Shown here: in pieces, positions 1-9,101 of the stretch
Position numbering within the stretch: the stretch's first letter is position 1
Layout: every line of letters starts with the position of its first letter
NCBI GenBank assembly: GCA_028671895.1
Contig: JAPMAC010000197.1
Location: 6,267,001 to 6,331,000 of the forward strand
From: Oenanthe sinensis
Taxonomy: Eukaryota > Streptophyta > Magnoliopsida > Apiales > Apiaceae
Direction of reading: 5' to 3'
Length of the DNA stretch: 64,000 nt
Notes under the pieces: generated by a model
Told to the model about the DNA's origin: nothing
Database searches by the model: none
Seen by the model: the letters and a program-made list of their open reading frames with translations, nothing else
Translations under genes and position numbers: made by a program

Positions 1-577
1 TCTGGAAGGTGATCAGAGTCTATAGACTATCAGAGTCTATGATCTATCAGAGTCTACATGTGATCAGAGTCTGAAGATCATCAGAGTCTGAAGATTTCAG
101 AGTCTATACAGTTGAGGTTAAATTTGGAAGAAGATCACAGGAATGGAAAGTCTTCGAAGATCAAGATAAATATATTGCAGATATGCTATGGGAAAGAAAG
201 AGAATTCTAGAAGGAAACTGTCAACTAATAATTAGGAATTCTATTCCTATTGTAATTTATCTTTCTGTTATTAGTTGATAGGTAGCTCTCTATATCAACT
301 CTATGTAACCTAATTGTAAAGGTGTGGAAGTCGAAGCATAATTATCTGAGTGAAATTCTGTGAGAGCATAGAAATAGAGAGAGTTGCTGTGATAAACACA
401 GAGAAGCTGCTAGGGTTTGTGTACACCCTAGGAGAGTTTTGTATTCACAAATCAATAATACAAAACAATACTTATTCATATTTTGTATTTGAGTTTGTTC
501 TTAATTAGATTTTAAATCGGGCAGAAAAGACATACAAGTATTTAATCCCCCCTTCTACTTGTACGACTGGGAAAACA
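1..577 (+). mobile_element. Sirevirus A, 5' LTR (3' part only)
   Basis: This is the right-hand part of a Ty1/copia long terminal repeat; its left end lies outside the window. It ends in CA at 577, two bases before a tRNA-iMet primer site at 580. The 5' portion seen here is a regular array of a 17-bp motif; the rest is AT-rich with no ORF. No matching 3' LTR is present, because the 3' end of element A has been replaced by element B. Promoter activity is expected from LTR biology, but no convincing TATA box was pinned down. Confidence 0.85.
12..113 (+). repeat. 17-bp tandem repeat in LTR A (ATCAGAGTCT core)
   Basis: CAGAGTCT occurs at 14, 31, 48, 65, 82 and 98, a spacing of 17,17,17,17,16. The other half of each unit varies; the first unit makes the palindrome AGTCTATAGACT. 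The array probably extends left of the window. Direct repeats of this kind in U3 are often enhancer-like, but that role is inferred. Confidence 0.9.
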
Positions 578-579
578 AT

Positions 580-591
580 TGGTATCAGAGC
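580..591 (+). other. Primer-binding site, sirevirus A
   Basis: TGGTATCAGAGC, the standard plant copia site complementary to the 3' end of initiator-Met tRNA, starting two bases after the LTR end CA. Confidence 0.93.
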
Positions 592-614
592 CTAACGTTT
601 AAAATCGATCAAAG

Positions 615-2915
615 ATGTCTGGAAACAAAGATGGCAATTCTAAGATTCCTATGCTTAAGAGAAACGAGTTCACCCACTGGAAGGTTAAGATGTTGCACCA
701 TCTGGAAGCAACAGACCCTGACTATCTTGACAGGATTAATGAAGGACCATTTGTGCCTTTAAAAATTGTGCCTCAAATCAATGAGGAAGGCAAAATAACT
801 GAAGAACACCTCGTTGAGAAACCAAAGGCTGAATGAACAAAAGAGGACAAAGAAAATGTCCTTAAGGAGGCAAAAGTAAAGAACATTCTCTTTAATAGTT
901 TAGATTCTGTTCTAACTAACTGTGTCATATCATGCAAGACTGCTAAGGAGATGTGGACAAAACTTGAGGTGCACTGTCAAGGGACTAAAGATGTCAAGAA
1001 GAATGCTAGGTCTTTGCATATTCAAGAGTATGAGTACTTTGAAGCAAAATCTGGAAAATCTATCACTGAGATGTATGATAGGTTTACAAAACTCTTGAAT
1101 GAGATGGCTATGCTTGGTAAGGTTTATGATTCTGAAGATACGAACACCAAGTTTCTGAGAGCACTTCCTGAAGAGTGGGACAATAAGACTACAGCCATAA
1201 GAGAAGCTAGAGATTTGGATGAACTAACTCTAGAAGAATTGTATGGCAGACTCAAGACATATGATTTGGAGATGCAACAGAGAAAGAATAAGAAGTCTGT
1301 AAAGACAAAATCTGTGGCACTCTTGATGGAGTCTGAGAAAGAACAACATGAACCATTCACAGAAGCAAGAATCAAGGATTCAAGAAAGAAGGGTAAAGCT
1401 GCTGTGGAGTCAGAGTCTACTGACACAGACTCTGATTCTGATGAAGAGTTTGATCTAAGTCAAATGATGGCTATGTTTGCTAAAAATTTCAAAAGAATGA
1501 AATTCAACAAAAGAACTGGCAAATTTAGCAAAAGGCCATCATTCAAGAAGGAAGATGAAAAGGTTGAGAAGAGCAAGAGTACAATTATTAAACTTGACAA
1601 AGCAAAGGTCAAATGTTTCAACTGTGGAATATTGGGGCACTTTGCCAGTGAATGCAGAAAGTCAAAAAGTCAAGGAAAAGGAAAAGCACTTCTATCAACA
1701 GGAAAGGACTGGGCAGACTCAAGCTCAGAGGATGAAATTGATTATAAAAATCTAGCACTGATGGCATCCTCCTCAAGAAAATCACAGTCTCCCAAAGAAC
1801 CCTCATCTCCTAAAACTCAGGTATCAATCTTTACTCCTGAATCCTTAATTAATTTGGACTCTGATGGCATAGAGATTGTGAAAAGTGAGGTTAATAAAAT
1901 AATGACAACATGTAGGTCTCTCACTAGTGAAAGTGAAAGGTTGAGAGAAGAAAATTTAGCCTTAACTAAAAGGAATTGTCATGTAGAATCTGAGTTATTA
2001 TTAATGGAACAATACAAAAAGGATTCTGAGAAATATAGTCATAACTACACTGAAATTTTGAAAGCCTATGACTATATTAGGAAAGAACTAGAAGAAGAAA
2101 GGCTTAAGTTTAAAGTTTGGACAGACTCTGGAAGAAAAGTTCAAGAAATTCTCAATAATCAAAACGTGTGTCAAACTGCTGGTCTAGGCTATGATAAGAG
2201 TCAAGACAAAAGACCTATTGTTGAGAATGATAACAATGAAGAAACTAGCAAAATTAATAAGACTAAAGACAAAAGTACATTTGTTCCTGTTAAGTTTGTG
2301 ATCCCTAAAGAAAAAACTGAAGCCACAAACTCATCTATCAATAGTCCCCCTGTTGTTGACAAAAAGACAGATAAAACAGGGGCAAATAACTCTAAGAAAA
2401 TTATAAACATAGGGTACTTGTCTAAGTCTAAGTTAAAAGAAAGGCTAGAGAACTTATCAGAGTCCACCAAAACTAGGAGAAATAGGAATGGTAAGGAAGG
2501 CATCAATAAGGCTAATAATTATCAAAAAGATCCTAATGCTCCTAGAAAGAAGTGTTATAGATGTGGCAATCAAAACCATTTAGCTATAGATTGTAAAACA
2601 AAAATTGAGAAGAAATCAAAGTCTAGTCCTTCTCAGACTCTGAAAAGTCACTACATACCACAGAAACCTTGTTATCACTGTGGTAGCATATTTCATTCTA
2701 TATATATGTGTAGGGACTATCATGATTTGTATTACAATTTTTATGAGCTAAAATCTTCTATTGATAAGAGTTGGTATGACACTGTTAAGACTCCACCACA
2801 GTCTAGAGCAACAAAAGAGACAGGTAAGCCAAATGTGAAAATTATTAAGCCTGTTTCTCCTAAAATTAGTAGAAAAGGATCTAAAACTATTTGGGTCCTC
2901 AAAACATCTAACTAG
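615..2915 (+). pseudogene. gag: Sirevirus A gag, one in-frame TGA
   Basis: Nucleocapsid/capsid polyprotein that would coat the element RNA in cytoplasmic particles. The start is the first ATG after the primer site and gives the N-terminus MSGNKDGNSK. The frame is open to 2915 except for TGA at 834-836; the reading on both sides is typical copia gag, so the stop is a break and not an end. Three CX2CX4HX4C zinc knuckles are visible: CFNCGILGHFASEC near residue 334, CYRCGNQNHLAIDC near 647 and CYHCGSIFHSIYMC near 686. A charged coiled coil lies at about residues 420-510. The long C-terminal extension with extra knuckles is what is expected of sireviruses. Without readthrough, the ATG at 951 could give an N-terminally shortened gag. 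Confidence 0.88.
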
Positions 2916-2926
2916 TTGCTTTATGT

Positions 2927-5900
2927 ATGCAGGGAACTAGGGTAAAGAAAGTAACCCTAATCCTGGACAGTGGATGCTCAGGACATATGACTGGAAAGAA
3001 ATCCCTGCTTACAGACTTTGAGGAAATGGCTGGCCCAGAAGTATCCTTTGGAGATGGCAACAAAGGACAAACACTGGGATATGGCAAGATTGTACTTGGG
3101 AATGTCATCATTGAACAAGTAGCTCTAGTTGACGGCTTAAGGTACAATTTAATAAGCATAAGTCAACTTGGAGACAAAGGTTACCATACTGGCTTTGACA
3201 ACAAAGAGTGTCTTGTGACTCACAAAGAAACAGGCATTGTGGTTTTCAAAGGACACAGACATGGTAACATTTATGAAGCCAGCTTGGAGGATTGCATAAA
3301 CAGTGAAGTCACATGTCTATACAGCAAGGCCTCAACTGAAGAGAGCTGGAAATGGCACAAGAAACTGTCACACATCAACTTCAAAACACTCAACAAGTTG
3401 GTTAAACAGAATCTTGTAAGAGGATTACCACAGGTTGATTTTGTACAAGATGGACTTTGTGAAGCATGTCAACTTGGAAAACAAAGGAAATCATCCTTCA
3501 AGAGCAAGACAATAAATACCATTTCTGAACCCTTTTATTTACTGCATCTTGATTTATTTGGTCCAGTAAATGTTATGTCAATTAACAAAAATAAATATAC
3601 TCTTGTTCTTGTAGATGATTTTACAAGATTTACATGGGCTTTCTTTTTACATTCAAAGGATGAAGCTTCACAACACATAATAGATCATATCACTTTTCTG
3701 GAAAGAAAATCACAGAAAACAGTAAGAATTCTGAGGAGTGCCAATGGTACTGAATTCAAGAATTCAATCATGGAGAACCACTGTGCATCAAAGGGAATTA
3801 CTCAACAATTTTCTGCGCCAGGAACTCCTCAACAAAATGGAGTTGTGGAAAGAAAGAATAGGACACTCATAGAAGCTGCCATAACAATGTTGGCAAAGTC
3901 TAAGCTACCAGTATACTTTTGGGTTGAGGCAGTCAATACAGCATGTTTCACTCAAAACTGCACTCTAATAAACATGCATGGAAAAACTCCCTATGAAATG
4001 ATAAAGGACAAGAAGCCAAGTGTGAAACACTTTCACATATTTGGATGCAAATGTTATGTACTGAAAGTACATCCTGAAAATCTAAGCAAATTCGAAGCCA
4101 AGGCAGATGAATCAATCTTTCTTGGATATGCATCGAACACAAAAGCATTCAGAGTGTTTAATCTCAGAACCAAAATTGTTATGGAATCTATTCATGTTGC
4201 ATTTGATGATAAAAAGTTTACAGAATTACAGGATGAGTCAGAGTCTATAACACTGGAATTTGAAAATCTAAAAAGTTCTGAGATAAATGAAGAAGAAGAG
4301 GATGAAGACCCTAGAATAAATCCTGAACTAACACAGGAACCTGCACATTCTGAGGGGGAGCCAGAAAATTCAACTCCAAATAATTCAGAGTCTAACAGGT
4401 CAGGGTCTACCCAGACAGAGTCTATCCAGACAGAGTCTAGACAGACAGAGTCTAACTCATCAGGGTCTGGATCAAGCAACTCTAAACTCTTGTCAGAGTC
4501 AAGCAATTTAGGGGGAGCCTCTTCATTTGAATTTCACTCAAATACAGAAGATGCAAATGACTTAGAGGGAGTTTCAAGTTCAAGAACCAATCTTCCACCT
4601 GCTAGAAAATGGACAAGGAATCACACTCCTGACTTGATAATTGGTGATCCTGAGAGTGGTGTACAAACAAGAACAACCACTCAAAATGAATGTCTTTATA
4701 GCTGTTTTCTCTCAAAGAATGAACCCAAAAAAATTGAGAAAGCCTTGCAAGACCCTGATTGGATTATTGCAATGCAAGAAGAATTGAATGAATTTGAGAG
4801 AAATAAAGTGTGGAAACTTGTACCAAGACCTAGAAATAGATCAGTGGTTGGTGCAAAATGGGTGTATAGAAATAAACTTGATGAGAATGGAACTGTAGTA
4901 AGAAATAAAGCAAGGCTAGTTGCAAAAGGATACTCACAGGAGGAAGGAATTGACTATGATGAAACTTTTACACCAGTAGCAAGATTGGAAGCTATTAGAA
5001 TGTTTCTATCCTTTGCAGCTCATTCAAAATTCAAGGTGTATCAGATGGATGTGAAAAGTGCTTTCTTAAATGGAGAATTGGAAGAAGAAGTCTTTGTGGA
5101 GCAACCACCAGGATTTGTTGATCCAAAGTTTCCTGATCATGTTTACAGGTTAGACAAGGCACTATATGGATTGAAGCAAGCACCTAGAGCATGGTATGAA
5201 ACTCTTTCAAAATTCCTTCTTGAAAATGGATTCACAAGAGGTACCATTGACAAAACTCTCTTTATTAGAAAATATAAAGGTGATATTTTGCTTGTCCAAA
5301 TTTATGTTGATGATATTATATTTGGATCTACTAATGATAATCTCTGTGAAAAGTTTAGTCAACTAATGCAGTCAAATTATGAAATGAGCATGATGGGAGA
5401 ATTAAACTTCTTTTTGGGGCTTCAAGTCAAACAGAATGATGATGGAATTTTCATCAATCAAACAAAGTATGTAAAAGAACTGTTGAAGAAGTTTGATATG
5501 CAAGATTCTGCATCTGCTAAAACTCCCATGTCAATAGCTATTAAGCTAGACTCTGACCCAAAGGGTAAGAAAGTTGACAACACTAGTTACAGAGGTATAA
5601 TTGGCTCATTGTTATATTTAACTGCTAGTAGACTAGATATAATGTTTGCAACTTGTCTGTGTGCTAGATTTCAAGCTGACCCTAGAGAATCACACTTAAT
5701 AGCTGTGAAAAGAATTTTTAGATATCTCAAGGGGGCACAAACTCTTGGACTTTGGTATCCTAGAGAGTCAGATTTTTTACTAATTGGCTATTCAGATTCT
5801 GACTATGCAGGATGTAAAGTAGATAGGAAAAGCACAACAGGACAATGCCAGTTTCTTGGCAACAGATTAATTTCTTGGTTTAGCAAGAAACAACATACTG

Positions 5901-6244
5901 TATCAACCTCAACAGTTGAGGCTGAATACATTGCAGCTGGAAGTTGCTGTGCTCAAATCCTGTGGATGAGAAATCAATTACTTAATTATGGACTAACATT
6001 CTCAAATATTCCTATGTATTGTGATAATACTAGTGCTATTAAAATTGCAGAGAATCCAGTCCAACACTCCAGAATAAAGCACATTGATGTCAGGTATCAC
6101 TTTATTAGAGAACATGTTGAAAATGGTACTGTGACACTTCACTATGTTCCAACTGACAGACAGATTGCAGACATTTTAACAAAACCACTTGATGAGTCTA
6201 CCTTTCTCAGACTGGTAGGTGAATTAGGCATGTTAAATATATAA
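2927..6244 (+). CDS. pol: Sirevirus A pol (PR-INT-RT-RNase H), integrase Asp lost
   Basis: Open frame of 1105 residues. In order: aspartic protease (DSG at 14-16, in SGCSGHMTG); pre-integrase HHCC finger ending CEACQLGK (about 143-185); integrase core with first Asp 209 (LDLFGP) and Glu 308 (NGVVERKN); an acidic and then Ser/Thr/Glu-rich linker (430-530); reverse transcriptase with MDVKSAFLNG and YVDD at 793-796; RNase H with SDSDYAG (about 956), EAEY (about 998-1001) and CDNTSAI (about 1032). The codon at 3740-3742 is GCC, giving RSANGTEF where the family has RSD: the middle residue of the DD35E triad is Ala. The frame differs from gag, whose stop TAG lies at 2913-2915; pol's ATG follows after 11 bases. 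Whether pol is reached by reinitiation, frameshift or splicing, or whether an indel separated the frames, is open; in element B the same junction is in one frame. Confidence 0.92.
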   Translation: MQGTRVKKVTLILDSGCSGHMTGKKSLLTDFEEMAGPEVSFGDGNKGQTLGYGKIVLGNVIIEQVALVDGLRYNLISISQLGDKGYHTGFDNKECLVTHKETGIVVFKGHRHGNIYEASLEDCINSEVTCLYSKASTEESWKWHKKLSHINFKTLNKLVKQNLVRGLPQVDFVQDGLCEACQLGKQRKSSFKSKTINTISEPFYLLHLDLFGPVNVMSINKNKYTLVLVDDFTRFTWAFFLHSKDEASQHIIDHITFLERKSQKTVRILRSANGTEFKNSIMENHCASKGITQQFSAPGTPQQNGVVERKNRTLIEAAITMLAKSKLPVYFWVEAVNTACFTQNCTLINMHGKTPYEMIKDKKPSVKHFHIFGCKCYVLKVHPENLSKFEAKADESIFLGYASNTKAFRVFNLRTKIVMESIHVAFDDKKFTELQDESESITLEFENLKSSEINEEEEDEDPRINPELTQEPAHSEGEPENSTPNNSESNRSGSTQTESIQTESRQTESNSSGSGSSNSKLLSESSNLGGASSFEFHSNTEDANDLEGVSSSRTNLPPARKWTRNHTPDLIIGDPESGVQTRTTTQNECLYSCFLSKNEPKKIEKALQDPDWIIAMQEELNEFERNKVWKLVPRPRNRSVVGAKWVYRNKLDENGTVVRNKARLVAKGYSQEEGIDYDETFTPVARLEAIRMFLSFAAHSKFKVYQMDVKSAFLNGELEEEVFVEQPPGFVDPKFPDHVYRLDKALYGLKQAPRAWYETLSKFLLENGFTRGTIDKTLFIRKYKGDILLVQIYVDDIIFGSTNDNLCEKFSQLMQSNYEMSMMGELNFFLGLQVKQNDDGIFINQTKYVKELLKKFDMQDSASAKTPMSIAIKLDSDPKGKKVDNTSYRGIIGSLLYLTASRLDIMFATCLCARFQADPRESHLIAVKRIFRYLKGAQTLGLWYPRESDFLLIGYSDSDYAGCKVDRKSTTGQCQFLGNRLISWFSKKQHTVSTSTVEAEYIAAGSCCAQILWMRNQLLNYGLTFSNIPMYCDNTSAIKIAENPVQHSRIKHIDVRYHFIREHVENGTVTLHYVPTDRQIADILTKPLDESTFLRLVGELGMLNI

Positions 6245-6692
6245 GTGATCAAAAATTACAAGAAGCAAGGTATGTACTTTAATTATAGTCCTTGTCTTAA
6301 CACACTGTGATTAATTGTTAGTGCAACATTTTGTTTGGTATTTTACCTTGACAGAGTCTAGACTCTGACGAGTCTGTAGACTCTGAAAGTCAGTAGACTC
6401 TGAGAAAATTATCGCCTAGACTCTGAAACGGTTAAAATTCGCGCCTGCAGACTCTGATTGCATTTAAAATGTTCAAATGACTTGAAATAGGCGGCAACAG
6501 TTATTTTTTTGACCGGATACAGGCTATAGACTCGTGTGTATTGTATGCAACTTGAACAAAATAGAATTTTTCATACAATTTACTCACTTGTTTATTGCAA
6601 TTGATTTTTAAGGCAAAAATATTCACAGAGCTTTTTACGAACCCTAGCTAAATTCTTCAAGCTTCTCCATCACTTTCAACTCAACAACTTTA
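6245..6692 (+). repeat. Sirevirus A pol-ORF3 spacer with palindromic AGACTCTG cluster
   Basis: No ORF. Between 6352 and 6456 there are one CAGAGTCT (6352) and five of its complement AGACTCTG (6360, 6378, 6395, 6418, 6449). The first two make a perfect 16-bp palindrome, CAGAGTCTAGACTCTG, at 6352-6367. This is the same octamer as in the LTR array. The following 200 bases are AT-rich and end in a leader-like stretch before the ORF3 ATG, which could serve as a 5' UTR for a separate message. Confidence 0.8.
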
Positions 6693-8132
6693 ATGGCTGC
6701 CGTTTCTACTGTCATGAGAGGACCCAAAGCGATTGCGTTCACATTTGGGGATTTCGAGTTCATGACCACAAATCATGTTGCTGCTCTTGGAGATAGAAAA
6801 GGGGTAGACGCTGACTACTACCCTGTGATGGATTTCTTGGAACAATCCGAGCTACACTACATTCTCAAGGCATCACCAGTCATTCACATGGATGCTGTAT
6901 CACAAGCATGGAGCACTGCAAAGGTAGTTGATCCTTCTCAGGATCAACCAGGTAAAATAATGTTTACCTTTGGTTCGACTACATTTGATGTCACTGCAGA
7001 TGTGCTTAATTCTGTGTTTAAACTGCCTGTTAAGTCTACTTTTGATGAAATTGTATCTGATGATGACATTAAAAGCATGTTTAAGGCAATAGGTTATTCT
7101 GCTAGCTTAGATAACATGAGCAAGATAACTAGGCCTTACTTAAGGAAAGAATGGTCATTTTTCTTCGATCAAATTGCTAAGTGTTTTACTGGTAAGTGTA
7201 GTGGATTTGATGCTATTACTGCTATTACTTATCAAATTGGTCATAGTCTCCTATTTGATAGAATAATCAACATTGGTGATATGTTGCTCACTCAAATGGG
7301 AGCAAAATTAAATAATGTGCATGAGGGGAGAAAGAAAGTCTACTATCATAGATTTCTTATGATTCTCCTCAATCACTTCATTCCTGACATGTCAACCAAG
7401 TTAGCAGATGATTGTTGTGTGCAGGTATACAAACAGCAAAGGAGGATATTCTCTGACATTAAGAGAATTGATGACAAAAAGAAGAGTCTACCTGCAATGA
7501 CATATCCACAGGTAATGCAGGTAAAACTCTCATCCTACAAACCTTCTATCTACAATGCTTCATTTTTTGGTGGTGAAATGGTGCAGGAACAAGTAATGGA
7601 GAGTCCCCCTGCACCTACCCAAGTCACCCAATCCCCTTCAATTATACAATCTTCCAAACCAAAATCCAAAAAGAAACCAACCTCTGGTGTCTCTCAACAG
7701 GCACCAGTTGTAAAGAGAAGAAAATTGATTCAATCTAGGCTTATAGATGAGCACAGTGATGAGGAGCTCAATCGACTAGAGAAGCAAGTTGTTGAAGGAC
7801 TTTCTTTGCTAAAGAAAGGTCATGATACACTTGATTCTAACCTTCACCCAAGCATGATAGCATCTGAAGAAGAAAATGCTAAACTAGTTCTAAAGAATAA
7901 AATGCTAGAAGCTAGAAATGAAGAACTAGAGCTTGCATGTGTTAACTTAGAAGATCTGAAACAGAAGATAGAATATCTCCATAATAGAGACAAATACAGC
8001 CAAGAAGTAGAAACTGCACTTAGGAATAAAATTTCTGAGTTAGAGTTAAAACTTCAGGCTTATAAGAAATATGCTAATCTTGTTAAGGAGGCAATAGATA
8101 AAAAGGTCATAGGTCAGAAAACTGGAATATGA
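6693..8132 (+). CDS. Chimeric ORF: sirevirus A ORF3 fused in frame to B gag coiled coil
   Basis: Open frame of 479 residues. Residues 1 to about 300 are the sirevirus post-pol ORF3 ('env-like' only by position): the core has RKEWSFFFDQIAKCF (about 151-165), the IGHSLLF-INIGDMLL segment and a YYHRFLMILLNHF segment, all also recognisable in the ORF3 copies at 13628 and 42368. A Pro/Ser-rich stretch with lysine/arginine clusters (SKPKSKKK, VVKRRK; NLS-like) follows. From about residue 385 the sequence turns into a Glu/Leu-rich coiled coil and the QKTGI segment that align with the gag of element A (SESERLREEN, QTAGLG). No signal peptide or membrane segment is seen. The junction lies near 7830-7870. 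The frame remains open across it, then ends at 8132 in B's gag, which is broken beyond. Confidence 0.75.
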   Translation: MAAVSTVMRGPKAIAFTFGDFEFMTTNHVAALGDRKGVDADYYPVMDFLEQSELHYILKASPVIHMDAVSQAWSTAKVVDPSQDQPGKIMFTFGSTTFDVTADVLNSVFKLPVKSTFDEIVSDDDIKSMFKAIGYSASLDNMSKITRPYLRKEWSFFFDQIAKCFTGKCSGFDAITAITYQIGHSLLFDRIINIGDMLLTQMGAKLNNVHEGRKKVYYHRFLMILLNHFIPDMSTKLADDCCVQVYKQQRRIFSDIKRIDDKKKSLPAMTYPQVMQVKLSSYKPSIYNASFFGGEMVQEQVMESPPAPTQVTQSPSIIQSSKPKSKKKPTSGVSQQAPVVKRRKLIQSRLIDEHSDEELNRLEKQVVEGLSLLKKGHDTLDSNLHPSMIASEEENAKLVLKNKMLEARNEELELACVNLEDLKQKIEYLHNRDKYSQEVETALRNKISELELKLQAYKKYANLVKEAIDKKVIGQKTGI

Positions 8133-9101
8133 TTTGACTATGATAAAAAGGCATGAAAGAGACATGAGAAATCAATTGCTGAGGAAAGTCTTGTGAAGCA
8201 AGACATTCCACATGTATTAAAAAATGTTGCTAAGCCCCTATACAAGAAGTTTATCATCGAAACCCTAGATGAAGAACAGGTCTTAATGAAAGAAGAAATC
8301 TTTGTTGAGGATTAAAAGAAAGAGGAAGAAAGTAAAAAGGAGTTGTCTAAGAAATTTGTAAAAATTGTAGAACCTAAGGAACAGATTAACAGTGATTTAG
8401 GCAACAAGAATGAAAAGAAAAAAGCTAATAGAAATGGAAAGATAGGTGTTAACAAGAAAAATGATTATGCTTACTCTCCCAAAGCTATTAGAAAAGTTTG
8501 TAATAATTGTAGTTCTACTGGTCATCTTATGCATGCATGCCAAAAGATAAAAGTAGTAAAAGAAGAAACTTCTAATATGCCTGCCATGTTTGTCCCTCAT
8601 CAACCATGTGGTAAAGTAGGATGCATGCCATGTGCTTTCAACATCATGTCTGCATACATAAACTTAATGAATACATCATCTAGTACTTGCATGAATACAG
8701 ATGTGAACATGAATAGAAAGCAGGTTAGGGCAAAGACTACTAGTCTTCCTAAGTCGAGGAAGGAAGACCTTGTCCCTAAGCCTAAAGACACTCCTGTCAA
8801 GGCTAAACCAAAGGGCAAGGGCACAGTTGATGAGAGAGACAAGGACCAGAAAATTTCTGCAGCAAAATCTGTTTACTTATCTAAGCCTCTTGGACCCAAT
8901 AAAATTAACAAGCGTGTCATGTGGATTCTCAACAGCGACTGTACAAGGCATATGACCGGTGATAAGGCCCTGCTATCAGATGTGATTGAGAAAGCTGGCC
9001 CGATAGTGACCTTTGGAGATAACAGTAAGAGATTCACAACGAGATATGGAAAACTGGAAATTGGCAATGTTATCATTGAAAATATCTCTCTTGTGGACTG
9101 A
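8133..9101 (+). pseudogene. Sirevirus B gag C-terminus and protease, decayed
   Basis: Continuation of B gag: after the stop at 8130-8132 further stops are met before an open stretch from 8343 to 9101. It keeps a knuckle CNNCSSTGHLMHAC (8499-8540) and a ruined second one (PCGKVGCMPC). The RNGKIGVNK segment matches A gag RNGKEGINK. Here gag runs into protease without a frame change. The protease motif reads LNSDCTRHMTG where A has LDSGCSGHMTG, so the catalytic Asp-Ser-Gly is lost. It ends at TGA (9099-9101) inside the protease domain, and readable homology carries on beyond. Confidence 0.82.

Noticed and set aside
4192..4506. Minus-strand 104-codon Ser/Asp-rich frame
   Set aside because: Shadow of the repetitive TES linker of sirevirus A pol.
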